Origin: JAFDZO01 sp044226845
GTDB lineage: Bacteria > Bacteroidota > Ignavibacteria > Tepidaquicellales > Tepidaquicellaceae
Assembly: GCA_044226845.1 (NCBI GenBank)
Contig: JBGAGG010000004.1
Span: 124,001 to 188,000, forward strand
Direction of reading: 5' to 3'
Length of the DNA stretch: 64,000 bases
The position numbers and the translations under genes were made by a program. Below, one piece after another: positions 33,475 to 42,554 of the stretch (positions within the stretch are counted from its first letter, which is position 1; each line of letters begins with the position of its first letter). Under the pieces are notes generated by a model, which made no database searches, had not been told where the DNA came from, and was given only the letters and a program-made list of their open reading frames with translations.

Positions 33475-35427
33475 TTGAATACAAGTTTTAAAAAACTCGT
33501 TAAGGAGCTGAATACAGGCATTGACGAGCGTAAGAAACTTGAAGAGTATAAAGATATCATTGCAAAAAAAGTTCTTCAGAATGCAAATGATGCTCTTCAG
33601 GATTGCAAAGCCGCACTAAAGCTGGCCGAAGATATAAACAATCCGGACTACATTGCTTATTACACACATCAGTTAGGCAACTGCTATCATGCAATTTCAG
33701 AATACGATAATGCAGAAGAAAATATTCTTCGAGCTATAGACTTATATTCTATAAAAAATGATACAAAGAATCTTGTTGCCTGCCATCTAAATCTGGCAAA
33801 TGTATACATCCATAGAAAAGACTATCGCAAAGGTTTAAAACACTTATCTGAAAGTTATCGGTTGAATCAGATTGACAATTCTCCGCTAATCAAAGCCAGA
33901 CTGTTGAATAATTTCGGTGTGGTATATATGGATACGGATAACTTCAAGAAGGCATTAAAATATTTTCTGGACTGTATAAAAATCTCCAAGGAAATCGACA
34001 GCTGGTTCGATCTTCAAAGCTGCTATGTAAATATCGGAATGATATATAAGAAGCAGAAAGATTATAAAAATTCTTTGAAGTATCTGAACTCTGCGCTTGA
34101 ACTTAACGGACGCTTAAAGGATAAATACCGAGAAGGATACATTCTTTACAATTATGCTGATGTATATTTTGAGCAGGGTGAATATGATATGGCGTTAAGC
34201 TTTTCGGAAAACAGTCTGAAGCTGTTTGAAGAGATCGGTGATAAGTCTATGGTCTCGGCAAATTATGTTTTTAAAGGTAAAGTATTGAATAAGCTGGAAA
34301 ACTTCGATGATGCATTAATAAACTGCAACCTCGGGCTTTTGATATCAAATCAGCTGAACGACGAGCGCTCAATAGCAGAGACGAAATTTATTCTTGCCGA
34401 GCTGCATTATCAAAGCAAGAATATTGATAAAGCAATTGTACTGGCATACGACAGTATTTTTTCCGCATCAAAGAAAAATATGAATGAGCTGCTTTACTGC
34501 AACTATGAATTTCTGAGCAAGATTTTTTTAGAGAAAGGCGACCATAAAACATCTCTGGAATATAAAACAAAACAATTCGATAAATACGAAGAGATACACA
34601 AAAAAGAGATCGACAGGATTTCAAGCAATTTGATAATGCAGTTTGAAATTGAGAAGCTTGATTATGAAACAAATAAACTGAAGGAAGAAAAAAATAAGCT
34701 GACGATGCTGAACGATAAGCTTGAATCTCTTAATAAAGAAAAAAATGAGTTCATAGGTATCTTAGCGCATGATTTAAGAAATCCGCTTGGAGCAATTTAT
34801 TCTCTCGCTGAAATTTATCTCGGCGATGGTGAAGGCCTTGACCCTGACCAGAAAGAGATTATGCAGGAGATAAGGCTTAGCTCTGAAAAAATGCTCGGGC
34901 TTATTTCAAATCTGCTCAACCTCAATGCAATTGATTCCGGCAAGATGGAAGGCAATGTATCTGAGGTAAATCTTTCCAATATTGTTACAAGAGTTATTGC
35001 AGAAAATAAAAAGTCAGCCAATGCAAAGGGCATCAGCATCAGCGTAAGCAAGCCTCATTATGAAATAAAATTTAATTCGTATAAAGTTGCTATCGAGCAG
35101 ATTCTTACAAACATATTAACCAATGCTATTAAATATACATTTCCCAATAAAAATGTTTTTATCGGAGTATATGAAAATAAAGAGAATGAGCCTGTTTGCG
35201 AGATAATGGATGAAGGGCCGGGATTTACGGATAAAGATAAAGAAATGATGTTCCAGAAATTTGCAAAACTCAGCGCAAAGCCAACTGCAGGAGAAAATTC
35301 AATAGGGCTTGGTCTATCTATTGTAAAAAAACTGGCAGACCTTACTGGAGCAAAAATTTATGTTGAAAGTACTCAGGGAAAAGGTTCGAAGTTTGTGATT
35401 ATATTCAAAAATTTTATTAGTGATTAA
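33475..35427 (+). CDS. Cytosolic TPR histidine kinase
   Basis: A 650-aa kinase starting at TTG behind a strong SD. Residues about 35-370 contain about eight TPR units (for example YAYYTHQLGNCYHAI-type and LKYLNSALELNGRLKDKYR-type helices). A coiled coil (about 380-420) leads into HisKA, with the phosphoacceptor His432 (LAHDLRNPLGAI), and then a HATPase domain (N-box ILTNILTNAIKYT, G1 DEGPGF, G2 GLGLSIVKKLAD). There is no membrane helix and no receiver domain. It probably senses an internal signal through its TPRs and phosphorylates an unlinked response regulator. A terminator follows. Confidence 0.9.
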   Translation: MNTSFKKLVKELNTGIDERKKLEEYKDIIAKKVLQNANDALQDCKAALKLAEDINNPDYIAYYTHQLGNCYHAISEYDNAEENILRAIDLYSIKNDTKNLVACHLNLANVYIHRKDYRKGLKHLSESYRLNQIDNSPLIKARLLNNFGVVYMDTDNFKKALKYFLDCIKISKEIDSWFDLQSCYVNIGMIYKKQKDYKNSLKYLNSALELNGRLKDKYREGYILYNYADVYFEQGEYDMALSFSENSLKLFEEIGDKSMVSANYVFKGKVLNKLENFDDALINCNLGLLISNQLNDERSIAETKFILAELHYQSKNIDKAIVLAYDSIFSASKKNMNELLYCNYEFLSKIFLEKGDHKTSLEYKTKQFDKYEEIHKKEIDRISSNLIMQFEIEKLDYETNKLKEEKNKLTMLNDKLESLNKEKNEFIGILAHDLRNPLGAIYSLAEIYLGDGEGLDPDQKEIMQEIRLSSEKMLGLISNLLNLNAIDSGKMEGNVSEVNLSNIVTRVIAENKKSANAKGISISVSKPHYEIKFNSYKVAIEQILTNILTNAIKYTFPNKNVFIGVYENKENEPVCEIMDEGPGFTDKDKEMMFQKFAKLSAKPTAGENSIGLGLSIVKKLADLTGAKIYVESTQGKGSKFVIIFKNFISD

Positions 35428-35431
35428 ATAT

Positions 35432-35472
35432 AAAACTCCCTAGAGTTTAACTTTTCTAAGGAGTTTTTATTT
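35432..35472 (+). terminator. Terminator after the TPR kinase
   Basis: AAAACTCC (35432-35439) pairs with GGAGTTTT (35460-35467) across a 20-base loop followed by T-rich sequence; the A/T-flanked hairpin may also serve the convergent TonB receptor gene that ends at 35473. Confidence 0.7.
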
Positions 35473-37728
35473 TTAAAAGCTTACTGAAATTTTTCCTCTT
35501 AAAGATAACGGAGTGCCCGGTGTAAAATGTAATTCAGTTACCGGTTCTGTTTCATTAAACAATCTTGATTCAGTATCAAACTGTGCTTCATTCCAGTCTT
35601 TATTATTCAATAAATTTTCTACAGATACACCCAATGTTATTTTTGATAAAGTATAATTTAAAACTGCATCCATTAAAAAATAACCTTTAGCTCTTGTTGA
35701 ATTATCTTCATTAGCAGGTCTCTCTCCAATATATCTGTAGCGCAAACTGCCGCCGATACCAATGTTAGATTTAAATGAAAGTCCGCCAATGGAAGTGAAC
35801 TCAGGAGCAAGCGGAATTTCATTCATCCCTTCCGGTTCATCAATAAATTTTCCTTTCGCATAATTTAAATCTAAGTCTGCCCAAAGATTTTTTGTAAACT
35901 GATACCTGCCTGAAAAATCTATTCCAAGCCTTCTTGTTCTGCCGCTTGGTTCAACGACACCCTCATCACCTACATATACAAATTCGCTCTCAAGATTTAA
36001 TCCCCAAATACTGGTATTTATATATGCATTACCTGCACTGAATGATGTTCCTAACTCGTATCCGATAACACGGGGAAGAGTTTTACCCACTAATTCAAGA
36101 GCTGAAACTCTTGCATCATTGGAGTGAAATCCGGAGCCTGCTTTTATATATAACTGAGTTTTTGATGTTACATTGTAATACAGATTTAATTTCGGACTCA
36201 ATATATTATCAGATTTCGTAGATATCATATTATTATTAAGTGCATCAGTAAATTTAAAATCGAAGTAATCAAATCGAAGTCCGGGATTTATAATTAAATC
36301 CCCCAGTGAAATAGTCTCATCTATATACCCGTAAATATTTTTTTCGAGTACACTTCCATTAACGATGTAAGATATAAAACTTCTTTGTTTTGTATTAGCA
36401 AGATAAATATTTTTTATAGCATCAATTCTTGTTCCTATCGATAAATCCGTTTTCCAGCTTGATTTACTAAAATTATTTTTCAGTGATAGAGTTGAACAAT
36501 ACCCATAAATATTTCTATCTTCATTCTGATTTATTTCATCACCGTCCACAGGATTATTAAGAAAGAAAGTAAAATCTGAATAGAGATTGAATTTATAATT
36601 TGTGAAGTAGAACTGGCTTTTTAAATCAGCATTAGCGCTTAACGAATTTAATAAATTAAAATTCACGTTGGTGCGCGAAGTATTGCCGCCCTCATTGGGG
36701 TCAATTGAACCATAGCGCGAAATTGTTCCGTCATCAACTGCTCTTTGCGGCACCTGACCTGATGCATCCCAATGACTTGTAAAGTGCGAAGCGCTGAGAG
36801 AAATTATTGTGCTTGGATTTAACAGTCCGTAATATTTTCCAAACACATTTATGCGGGTGAATTTTTGCTTAGCATCGAAGTATCCGTCAGTTGCATTATA
36901 CTCTCCGGAAATGTACGCGCTTTCTTTTAAACCGTTAAATAATTTATCATTCTTGCCGAGAAGATTAATCATTGCAAGTCCCCTATAGGTATTAAATAAA
37001 CCTGACTCAAACTGAACTACATTTTTCTCTATAGAATTTTTGGTTGAGAAAGCAACAGAACCGGAAGTAGATAAATTACCGAACTTTGCATAGTAAGGAC
37101 CTTTGAATACATCGAAGCCTTCTATTGTTTCAGGAATGACAAAATGCAGGTCTGCATACCCCTGCCCATGAGCGTGGGAAATCATATTAACGGGCATTCC
37201 GTCAACTGAAATATTTATATCTGTTCCATGGTCAAGGTCAAAACCTCGAAGGTAAAGCTGCTCAGCTTTTCCGCCTCCTGCATGCTGGGCAATAAATAAT
37301 CCCGGTACAATGCGAAGTAAATCCTGCGCATTATTTACGGGTCTGAGTTTTAATTCTAGCCCTGAGAAATTTGTTTTACCGTACTCACGATTTTCGGAAA
37401 CCTCTATTTCGGAAATCGTTAAATGGTCATCCTCTAAATATATATTCTGATAAAAAGATTTTTTATTCAGGATATCCAGTACAATATTTTTTGTTTTATA
37501 TCCTATGTATGCTATAGTAAGCTCATATTTCCCATCAGGTATTTCACTGAACGAAAACGACCCTGTGATATCTGACGAAGTAGAAAGATTATTATAATTT
37601 AATTTTATAACGGAACCCGTTAAAGGATTATTAGTATTTCCTTCGTATATTTTTCCTTCTATTGATTGTGATTGGGCAAAAGAATTGCCATACAAGACCA
37701 ATAAAAGAATCAGTATGATTTTTTTCAT
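35473..37728 (-). CDS. TonB-dependent receptor with carboxypeptidase-like N-domain
   Basis: A 751-aa outer-membrane transporter. Signal peptide MKKIILILLLVLYGNSFAQS. A CarboxypepD_reg-like domain (about 22-100) precedes the plug (about 118-230), which contains the motif HAHGQGYADLHF (185-196) and SVDGMPVNM. The remaining beta-barrel ends LRGKISVSF with a terminal Phe as expected for BAM insertion. The histidine-bearing plug loop is shared by a receptor subgroup that I associate, without certainty, with metal or metal-complex uptake. The 119-aa His-rich membrane protein upstream is 53 bases away on the same strand, probably in one operon. Confidence 0.9.
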   Translation of the reverse strand: MKKIILILLLVLYGNSFAQSQSIEGKIYEGNTNNPLTGSVIKLNYNNLSTSSDITGSFSFSEIPDGKYELTIAYIGYKTKNIVLDILNKKSFYQNIYLEDDHLTISEIEVSENREYGKTNFSGLELKLRPVNNAQDLLRIVPGLFIAQHAGGGKAEQLYLRGFDLDHGTDINISVDGMPVNMISHAHGQGYADLHFVIPETIEGFDVFKGPYYAKFGNLSTSGSVAFSTKNSIEKNVVQFESGLFNTYRGLAMINLLGKNDKLFNGLKESAYISGEYNATDGYFDAKQKFTRINVFGKYYGLLNPSTIISLSASHFTSHWDASGQVPQRAVDDGTISRYGSIDPNEGGNTSRTNVNFNLLNSLSANADLKSQFYFTNYKFNLYSDFTFFLNNPVDGDEINQNEDRNIYGYCSTLSLKNNFSKSSWKTDLSIGTRIDAIKNIYLANTKQRSFISYIVNGSVLEKNIYGYIDETISLGDLIINPGLRFDYFDFKFTDALNNNMISTKSDNILSPKLNLYYNVTSKTQLYIKAGSGFHSNDARVSALELVGKTLPRVIGYELGTSFSAGNAYINTSIWGLNLESEFVYVGDEGVVEPSGRTRRLGIDFSGRYQFTKNLWADLDLNYAKGKFIDEPEGMNEIPLAPEFTSIGGLSFKSNIGIGGSLRYRYIGERPANEDNSTRAKGYFLMDAVLNYTLSKITLGVSVENLLNNKDWNEAQFDTESRLFNETEPVTELHFTPGTPLSLRGKISVSF

Positions 37729-37781
37729 GATGATAAAAGATGAAATTCTCTTAAAAGTTTATAAAATATTAATATAAAAGA

Positions 37782-38141
37782 TTAAGAGAATTTAGGAGGA
37801 ATAAGAAAGGAGGTTACGAAGTGAATATTGATAAATTGTAGTATAGAAAAAACTATTTTTTTAAAATTTAAAATGATTAAGAATGTAAAACCGAGAACAG
37901 CAAACAAACTATATGAGCTTTCAGCAAAATTAATTTTCTCAATTGGCTTATAAATTTTATGTGCGTGGAACTGAATTTTACTTAAATCAAATCTATGACT
38001 ATGCTCTTTGTTAAAATGTTCTGTTATTTTAGAAATATCGGAGTAATTTTCAAAAACGAAAGCATCGAATTGTGAAATCAGCATAAGAGAACAGATTCCG
38101 AGTAGTAGAATTAAGGCGATATTTCTTGTTAATTTCAACAT
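37782..38141 (-). CDS. Small His-rich membrane protein paired with the TonB receptor
   Basis: A 119-aa protein with hydrophobic segments at about 7-24 and 78-106, and a periplasmic or lumenal loop between them carrying His42, His47, His49, His59 and His61 (EHFNKEHSHR, FHAHK). Gene and receptor are on the same strand, 53 bases apart. I recognise no family. The His-rich loop suggests metal binding, and together with the receptor motif HAHG a metal-related role is reasonable but unproven. Confidence 0.6.
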   Translation of the reverse strand: MLKLTRNIALILLLGICSLMLISQFDAFVFENYSDISKITEHFNKEHSHRFDLSKIQFHAHKIYKPIEKINFAESSYSLFAVLGFTFLIILNFKKIVFSILQFINIHFVTSFLIPPKFS

Positions 38142-38186
38142 TAACAGAAATACGAGAAGGAATGGAGATTGGATTTAGATAAAAAG

Positions 38187-38220
38187 AAAAGTCTTCCTAA
38201 GTAACCTTAAGAAGACTTTT
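38187..38220 (-). terminator. Terminator downstream of rseP
   Basis: AAAAGTCTTC (38187-38196) pairs with GAAGACTTTT (38211-38220). The minus-strand product ends in a U-rich run. It separates rseP from the next minus-strand gene. Confidence 0.85.
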
Positions 38221-38244
38221 TAAAATTATAGAACTAATGAAAAT

Positions 38245-39615
38245 TTATTTTATAGATATAATATCGTTGTATAAAACGAATATCATAAAGAGAATGAGTA
38301 TTGCGAAGCCTACGTTCTGAATAACTATCTGTACTTTATGTGGTACAGGCTTGCGCACAATACCTTCATACATAAGCATTATAAAGTGGCCGCCATCCAA
38401 TGCAGGGAAAGGTAAAATATTTATCACTGCAAGCGAGATGGAAAGCAATGCAAGGAATCCGATGAAGCTCAAGAAACCGCCTTCCGCAGATTGTGCAGAT
38501 GCCTGTGCTATTTTTACCGGTCCGCCGATTGCTTTTTTAAATGCAACTTCACCTTTGAATATTTTAACTATAGTTTTAAAGAATAACTCAACGCCTAAGT
38601 AATACATATCACCAATTGCTTTGGGAGCAGCGGTGATAACGTTGTATGATTCTTTCTTTATTGGTCCTGTGTATTTTCCGGCTATGATTACACCAATTGT
38701 GGAATCAGCCGAAGGAGTAATTTTGCAGTCTAATGTTTTTCCGTCTCGTGTCCATTTAACATCAACTTCCCTGTTAGCATTAAATCTTATCAAGTCCGTC
38801 AGCTGCTGTGAGTGAGTTATAGGTGTGCCTGCAAACTCAGTTATCACATCGCCTTTTTGTATTCCGCATTTTGATGCCGGCTTATCCGATACAACATCAT
38901 TTATTTCTGCTGAAATGTTTCCAACTGCAATACCGAAACTTCTTTCGGTTAAATCGCCGACCTTATCTTTTGTAACATTGATAGTCTGCTTTACACCGTT
39001 TCTATCTATTACGAACGATAATGCTTCACCAAGATTTTCAAAGTACAAATTGCTTTGTACTTCTTCCCATGAAGATACAGGATGATTATTGATTGAAATT
39101 ATTTTATCACCGGGCAGAAGTCCTGAAGTCTTTGCAGGAGAGCCGTTAGATATATATCCGATTGTAGTAGAATCTGTTATAGTCTTACCCTTAATAAGAG
39201 TAATTGAATAGAAGATAATGAATGCAAGCAGGAAGTTCATAATAACGCCTGCAGTAATAACAACCATTCTTTTCCACACCGGTTTAGAACGGTATTCCCA
39301 TGGCTGCGGCTCGGAGTCAATAAAATCCTTATCCATGCTTTCATCTATCATACCCGCTACTTTTACATAGCCGCCGATAGGAAATGCGCAGAGACGGTAA
39401 TCCGTGTGTTCACCAAGTTTAATTTCTTCCGAGAGTTTGCCGAAAGTAAACCCTGTAACTTTATTGTAACCGAACAGCCTGTAGCCCATACCGAGAGCAA
39501 AAATTTCTGCCCGCATGCCCATTAATCGCGCTGCTGCAAAGTGACCGAATTCGTGAATAAATACAAGAATTCCGATTACAATTAAAAAATAAAATATAGT
39601 GTTAAAAAGCTCCAT
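38245..39615 (-). CDS. rseP: Site-2 protease RseP (M50 metallopeptidase with PDZ domains)
   Basis: A 456-aa intramembrane zinc protease. The HEFGH motif (His21, Glu22, His25) is in the first transmembrane helix. Two PDZ domains lie between (PDZ1 about 145-220, GYISNGSPAKTSGLLPGDKI; PDZ2 about 230-310). The second active-site motif PFPALDGGHF carries the metal ligand Asp407. C-terminal helices follow. It cleaves transmembrane anti-sigma factors in envelope stress, which fits the two anti-sigma genes nearby. It follows dxr with a 75-base gap. Confidence 0.94.
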   Translation of the reverse strand: MELFNTIFYFLIVIGILVFIHEFGHFAAARLMGMRAEIFALGMGYRLFGYNKVTGFTFGKLSEEIKLGEHTDYRLCAFPIGGYVKVAGMIDESMDKDFIDSEPQPWEYRSKPVWKRMVVITAGVIMNFLLAFIIFYSITLIKGKTITDSTTIGYISNGSPAKTSGLLPGDKIISINNHPVSSWEEVQSNLYFENLGEALSFVIDRNGVKQTINVTKDKVGDLTERSFGIAVGNISAEINDVVSDKPASKCGIQKGDVITEFAGTPITHSQQLTDLIRFNANREVDVKWTRDGKTLDCKITPSADSTIGVIIAGKYTGPIKKESYNVITAAPKAIGDMYYLGVELFFKTIVKIFKGEVAFKKAIGGPVKIAQASAQSAEGGFLSFIGFLALLSISLAVINILPFPALDGGHFIMLMYEGIVRKPVPHKVQIVIQNVGFAILILFMIFVLYNDIISIK

Positions 39616-39690
39616 AATTTTTGTAAAAACAAATAAAACAATTAAAAAAGTACATAATTTAAAGTTTAAAAGATATTCAAAAGAGCACGT

Positions 39691-40866
39691 TTAGATTACA
39701 GAAATTTCTCGTGTTTTTCGGTCAATTTCGAATATATCTTCTAAAGTAAAGTCCATAATTGCGTTATGCACATCAAGACACTTACGAATATGTTTGGGTA
39801 TATCTGTAAACTTTATTTCTCCGTTCAGAAAACTATCTATGGCTGCTTCATTAGCAGCATTCATTACAACGGGATAAGTTTTTCCTTCCTTAAGAACATC
39901 GAATGCAATCTGAAGGCATTCAAATTTTTTGTAATCCGGTTCTTCGAATGTAAGTGAAGGATAATTCCTGAAATCCATCTTGGGAAAATCAGCTTTCACT
40001 CTTTTCGGATACGTCAAAGCGAACTGAATCGGAATTTTCATATCCGGTATTCCCATCTGTGCTTTAATTGAAGAATCCTCAAACTCAACCATTGAATGAA
40101 TTATAGACTGCGGATGAAATACCACTTCTATTTTTTCAATCGGCAGATCAAAAAGCCATTTTGCCTCTATTACTTCCAACCCTTTATTCATCATCGTTGC
40201 AGAATCAATTGTAATCTTCGTTCCCATTTTCCAGTTAGGATGGTTCAATGCATCTTCTACAGTTGCTTTCTGCATTTCTTCGTATGTCTTTGTGCGGAAC
40301 GGTCCGCCCGAAGCAGTAAGAATAATTTTTGAAATTGCATTATCTTTTTCACCAAGAAGACACTGAAGTATGGCAGAGTGTTCGCTGTCTATCGGAAGAA
40401 GATCTGTTTTGAATTCTTTTAAAAGCTGATTAACAATACTGCCTGCTACAACAAGAGTTTCCTTATTGGCAAGAGCAATTTTCTTTTTGGATTTGATTGC
40501 ATTGATTACAGGTGAAAGCCCGGCAAAGCCGACTAATGCGCATACAAGTGTATCGTAGTCATCACGTTTTGAAATCTCTTCAAGCCCTTCCGTCCCTGAT
40601 AAAACTTCTAATTTACTGAAAAATTTTTCCTGCGAATATTTTTCTTTAAACTCTTTTGCTTTATCCTTATTGGTAATTACTATTGCATCAGGATTGAATT
40701 CCCTTACCTGCCCGGCAAGAAGATCAATTTGTGAATTGGTGGAAAGATATTTTACCTTTACAGGAAAATTATTTTCGTTAAGATTTTTTACAACCTTGAG
40801 AGTATTACATCCGATAGAGCCGGTTGAGCCCAATATTGATAAACAGGAAAGATTGGTATTATTCAA
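39691..40866 (-). CDS. dxr: 1-deoxy-D-xylulose 5-phosphate reductoisomerase
   Basis: A 391-aa enzyme of the MEP isoprenoid pathway, converting DXP to MEP with NADPH. NADPH-binding ILGSTGSIGCNTLKV at 12-26, ALANKETLVVAG, the metal and substrate site PIDSEHSAI, and the C-terminal SATMMNKGLEVIEAKWLFDL. Domain order and length are normal. The start codon lies only 22 bases after a strong terminator (40889-40918), so its promoter must be very close or transcription must read through. Together with rseP it is a common Bacteroidota arrangement. Confidence 0.97.
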   Translation of the reverse strand: MNNTNLSCLSILGSTGSIGCNTLKVVKNLNENNFPVKVKYLSTNSQIDLLAGQVREFNPDAIVITNKDKAKEFKEKYSQEKFFSKLEVLSGTEGLEEISKRDDYDTLVCALVGFAGLSPVINAIKSKKKIALANKETLVVAGSIVNQLLKEFKTDLLPIDSEHSAILQCLLGEKDNAISKIILTASGGPFRTKTYEEMQKATVEDALNHPNWKMGTKITIDSATMMNKGLEVIEAKWLFDLPIEKIEVVFHPQSIIHSMVEFEDSSIKAQMGIPDMKIPIQFALTYPKRVKADFPKMDFRNYPSLTFEEPDYKKFECLQIAFDVLKEGKTYPVVMNAANEAAIDSFLNGEIKFTDIPKHIRKCLDVHNAIMDFTLEDIFEIDRKTREISVI

Positions 40867-40888
40867 CTATCACGGGGTTAAAATAAAA

Positions 40889-40918
40889 AAGCCGGAGTTA
40901 AAATATTAACACCGGCTT
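40889..40918 (-). terminator. Strong terminator between tlpA-like gene and dxr
   Basis: AAGCCGG (40889-40895) and CCGGCTT (40912-40918), and GTTAA (40897-40901) and TTAAC (40906-40910), form a long stem with a single A/A mismatch; the minus-strand product is followed by TTTTTTATTTT. It lies only 22 bases ahead of the dxr start. Confidence 0.9.
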
Positions 40919-40932
40919 CGTAAAAATAAAAA

Positions 40933-41550
40933 TCAGTTCAGGTATTTATTGATTGTGGTTTTGAAAGTTTCTTCATCTCTAGCACCGACGATTGTTTCAA
41001 CTATGTTACCTTTTTTATCAACAACAAATGTAGTAGGTACAGCTTCTATATCTGATTTTGTTGCATCTGAAAATGCTTTTACAAAATCTTCGCCTGCATC
41101 TAAAATTGTATAAGGGATAGGATTAGAGCTTAAAAAATCTCCAATCGATTGTGATTTAGGATTCTGGAAAACATTAACACCAATCATTTTAAAATTCTTA
41201 TCTTTCATATCTTGTGAAATTTTTGAAAGGTCAGGAATTTCTTTTTTGCAAGGTCCACACCAGGTAGCCCAAAGATTTACTAGTACAACGTTTCCTTTCA
41301 GATCAGCCATGGACATTTTTTTGCCGTTCTCTTCCCATGTAAAATTAGGAGCAACGTTCTTTGATGAAGAGCCTGTGACTGATGATACTGTATAATATGA
41401 TGCTGCTTTTGTTTGAGTTGTGCCCGTTGTTTGTGTTGGTGTTGGAGTATTATCTTTTTTTGTTTCTGTTACCTTTTCATCTTTTTTTCCGCATGAGTAA
41501 ACTGCTATTGAAAGAACTAATGCAAAGGCGATTAAAATATTTTTTTTCAT
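40933..41550 (-). CDS. TlpA-like thioredoxin lipoprotein
   Basis: A 205-aa lipoprotein: hydrophobic leader and lipobox with Cys20 (SIAVYSC). A Thr/Pro-rich linker (about 33-60) tethers a TlpA/thioredoxin-fold domain (about 65-205) with the redox-active WCGPC (Cys98, Cys101) and the cis-Pro region VPTTFVVD. It probably reduces disulfides or assists cytochrome maturation in the periplasm. It lies 24 bases downstream of the putative anti-sigma factor, and with the SigR-like sigma gene this suggests a thiol-stress module. Confidence 0.88.
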   Translation of the reverse strand: MKKNILIAFALVLSIAVYSCGKKDEKVTETKKDNTPTPTQTTGTTQTKAASYYTVSSVTGSSSKNVAPNFTWEENGKKMSMADLKGNVVLVNLWATWCGPCKKEIPDLSKISQDMKDKNFKMIGVNVFQNPKSQSIGDFLSSNPIPYTILDAGEDFVKAFSDATKSDIEAVPTTFVVDKKGNIVETIVGARDEETFKTTINKYLN

Positions 41551-41574
41551 TTTAAAATAAATAATTAAATAAGA

Positions 41575-42450
41575 TTATTTTTTGTAGCTTGTAAGAACCG
41601 AAGCAATCTGCTGCGGAGCAATTTTTGAAACCGATGAACACACAACTCCGTCTCTGAACCATACAACAATGTTATCACCTTCAACGGGCGCGCACGGTGT
41701 CCAGTTTTGCCCTTTTTGTATATCAACTTTATGATGGTCAGGAAGAACTAATTTATCATCCTTCATAACATCTTTCATGCAGCCTTCCATCGTATAAATC
41801 AGTTTATTTCCGCACTTGTGAACGAAGTGAACAAGCTTTTGACCGTTGATTTCATTATACACACCTCCGACAAGTTCCGCATCTTTGATATCAGGAATAA
41901 AAACATTGAAGTCAACTTTATCCTTAAAGAAGTTTGCAAGTTCAACAGGATTATTTGTAGCATACTGAAGCTTTACTTCACCTGCATCAACTTTATCGAA
42001 AATACTTCTGGAAATTTCAATAAAATTTTTATCCTTAGGTACGGCATTGTTCAGATAGTAGCTGTAAACAAAAAACACAACTAATATAACCGCTAATGTT
42101 CCGGCAGCATAATAGTACTTGCGTGATGGAGCACTAATATTAACTTTGCTTTGTATTGAAACCTGAGGAATATTGTATTGCGGGGTGGTAGTTACATTTT
42201 GGGTAGAAGTTCTTGATGATATAAACTCATCAATTCCTTTATTGATGTTCTGGTAAACGTATAAAGGCGTTTCGATATTTTTCAGTCGTGATGAAAAAAG
42301 TTCTACCGTGGATTTTTCCAATATGTAACGCGCTTTGTAATCAGGGTTAGAGTTTATTAAACTCTCTACCTGATTTAACTCTTCACCTGAAAGACGATTT
42401 CCCACATAGTCAGTCAGGAGCTCGAGTTGCTGCTCAGTAAATGTAGCCAT
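41575..42450 (-). CDS. Putative transmembrane anti-sigma factor with a Cys/His C-terminal domain
   Basis: A 291-aa single-pass protein. The N-terminal cytoplasmic domain (about 1-75, TDYVGNRLSGEELNQVESLI) resembles short anti-sigma domains but lacks the HxxxCxxC zinc motif. A transmembrane helix is at about 112-133. The periplasmic part (about 140-291) contains Cys213, Cys224, Cys253 and Cys271 with His208, His211, His239 and His240. Such spacing could form redox-sensitive disulfides or bind metal. Its position directly after the ECF sigma gene makes it the likely regulator; the C-terminal domain is unrecognised. Confidence 0.6.
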   Translation of the reverse strand: MATFTEQQLELLTDYVGNRLSGEELNQVESLINSNPDYKARYILEKSTVELFSSRLKNIETPLYVYQNINKGIDEFISSRTSTQNVTTTPQYNIPQVSIQSKVNISAPSRKYYYAAGTLAVILVVFFVYSYYLNNAVPKDKNFIEISRSIFDKVDAGEVKLQYATNNPVELANFFKDKVDFNVFIPDIKDAELVGGVYNEINGQKLVHFVHKCGNKLIYTMEGCMKDVMKDDKLVLPDHHKVDIQKGQNWTPCAPVEGDNIVVWFRDGVVCSSVSKIAPQQIASVLTSYKK

Positions 42451-42554
42451 TAAGTAAAATTTAGTTCAAATAATAATTTGAATTTGATTTTAAAATTTGT
42501 TTTAAAAATTGAATGTATATTTTATAAGGTATTGCCTGCTCTGGTATAATGGTA

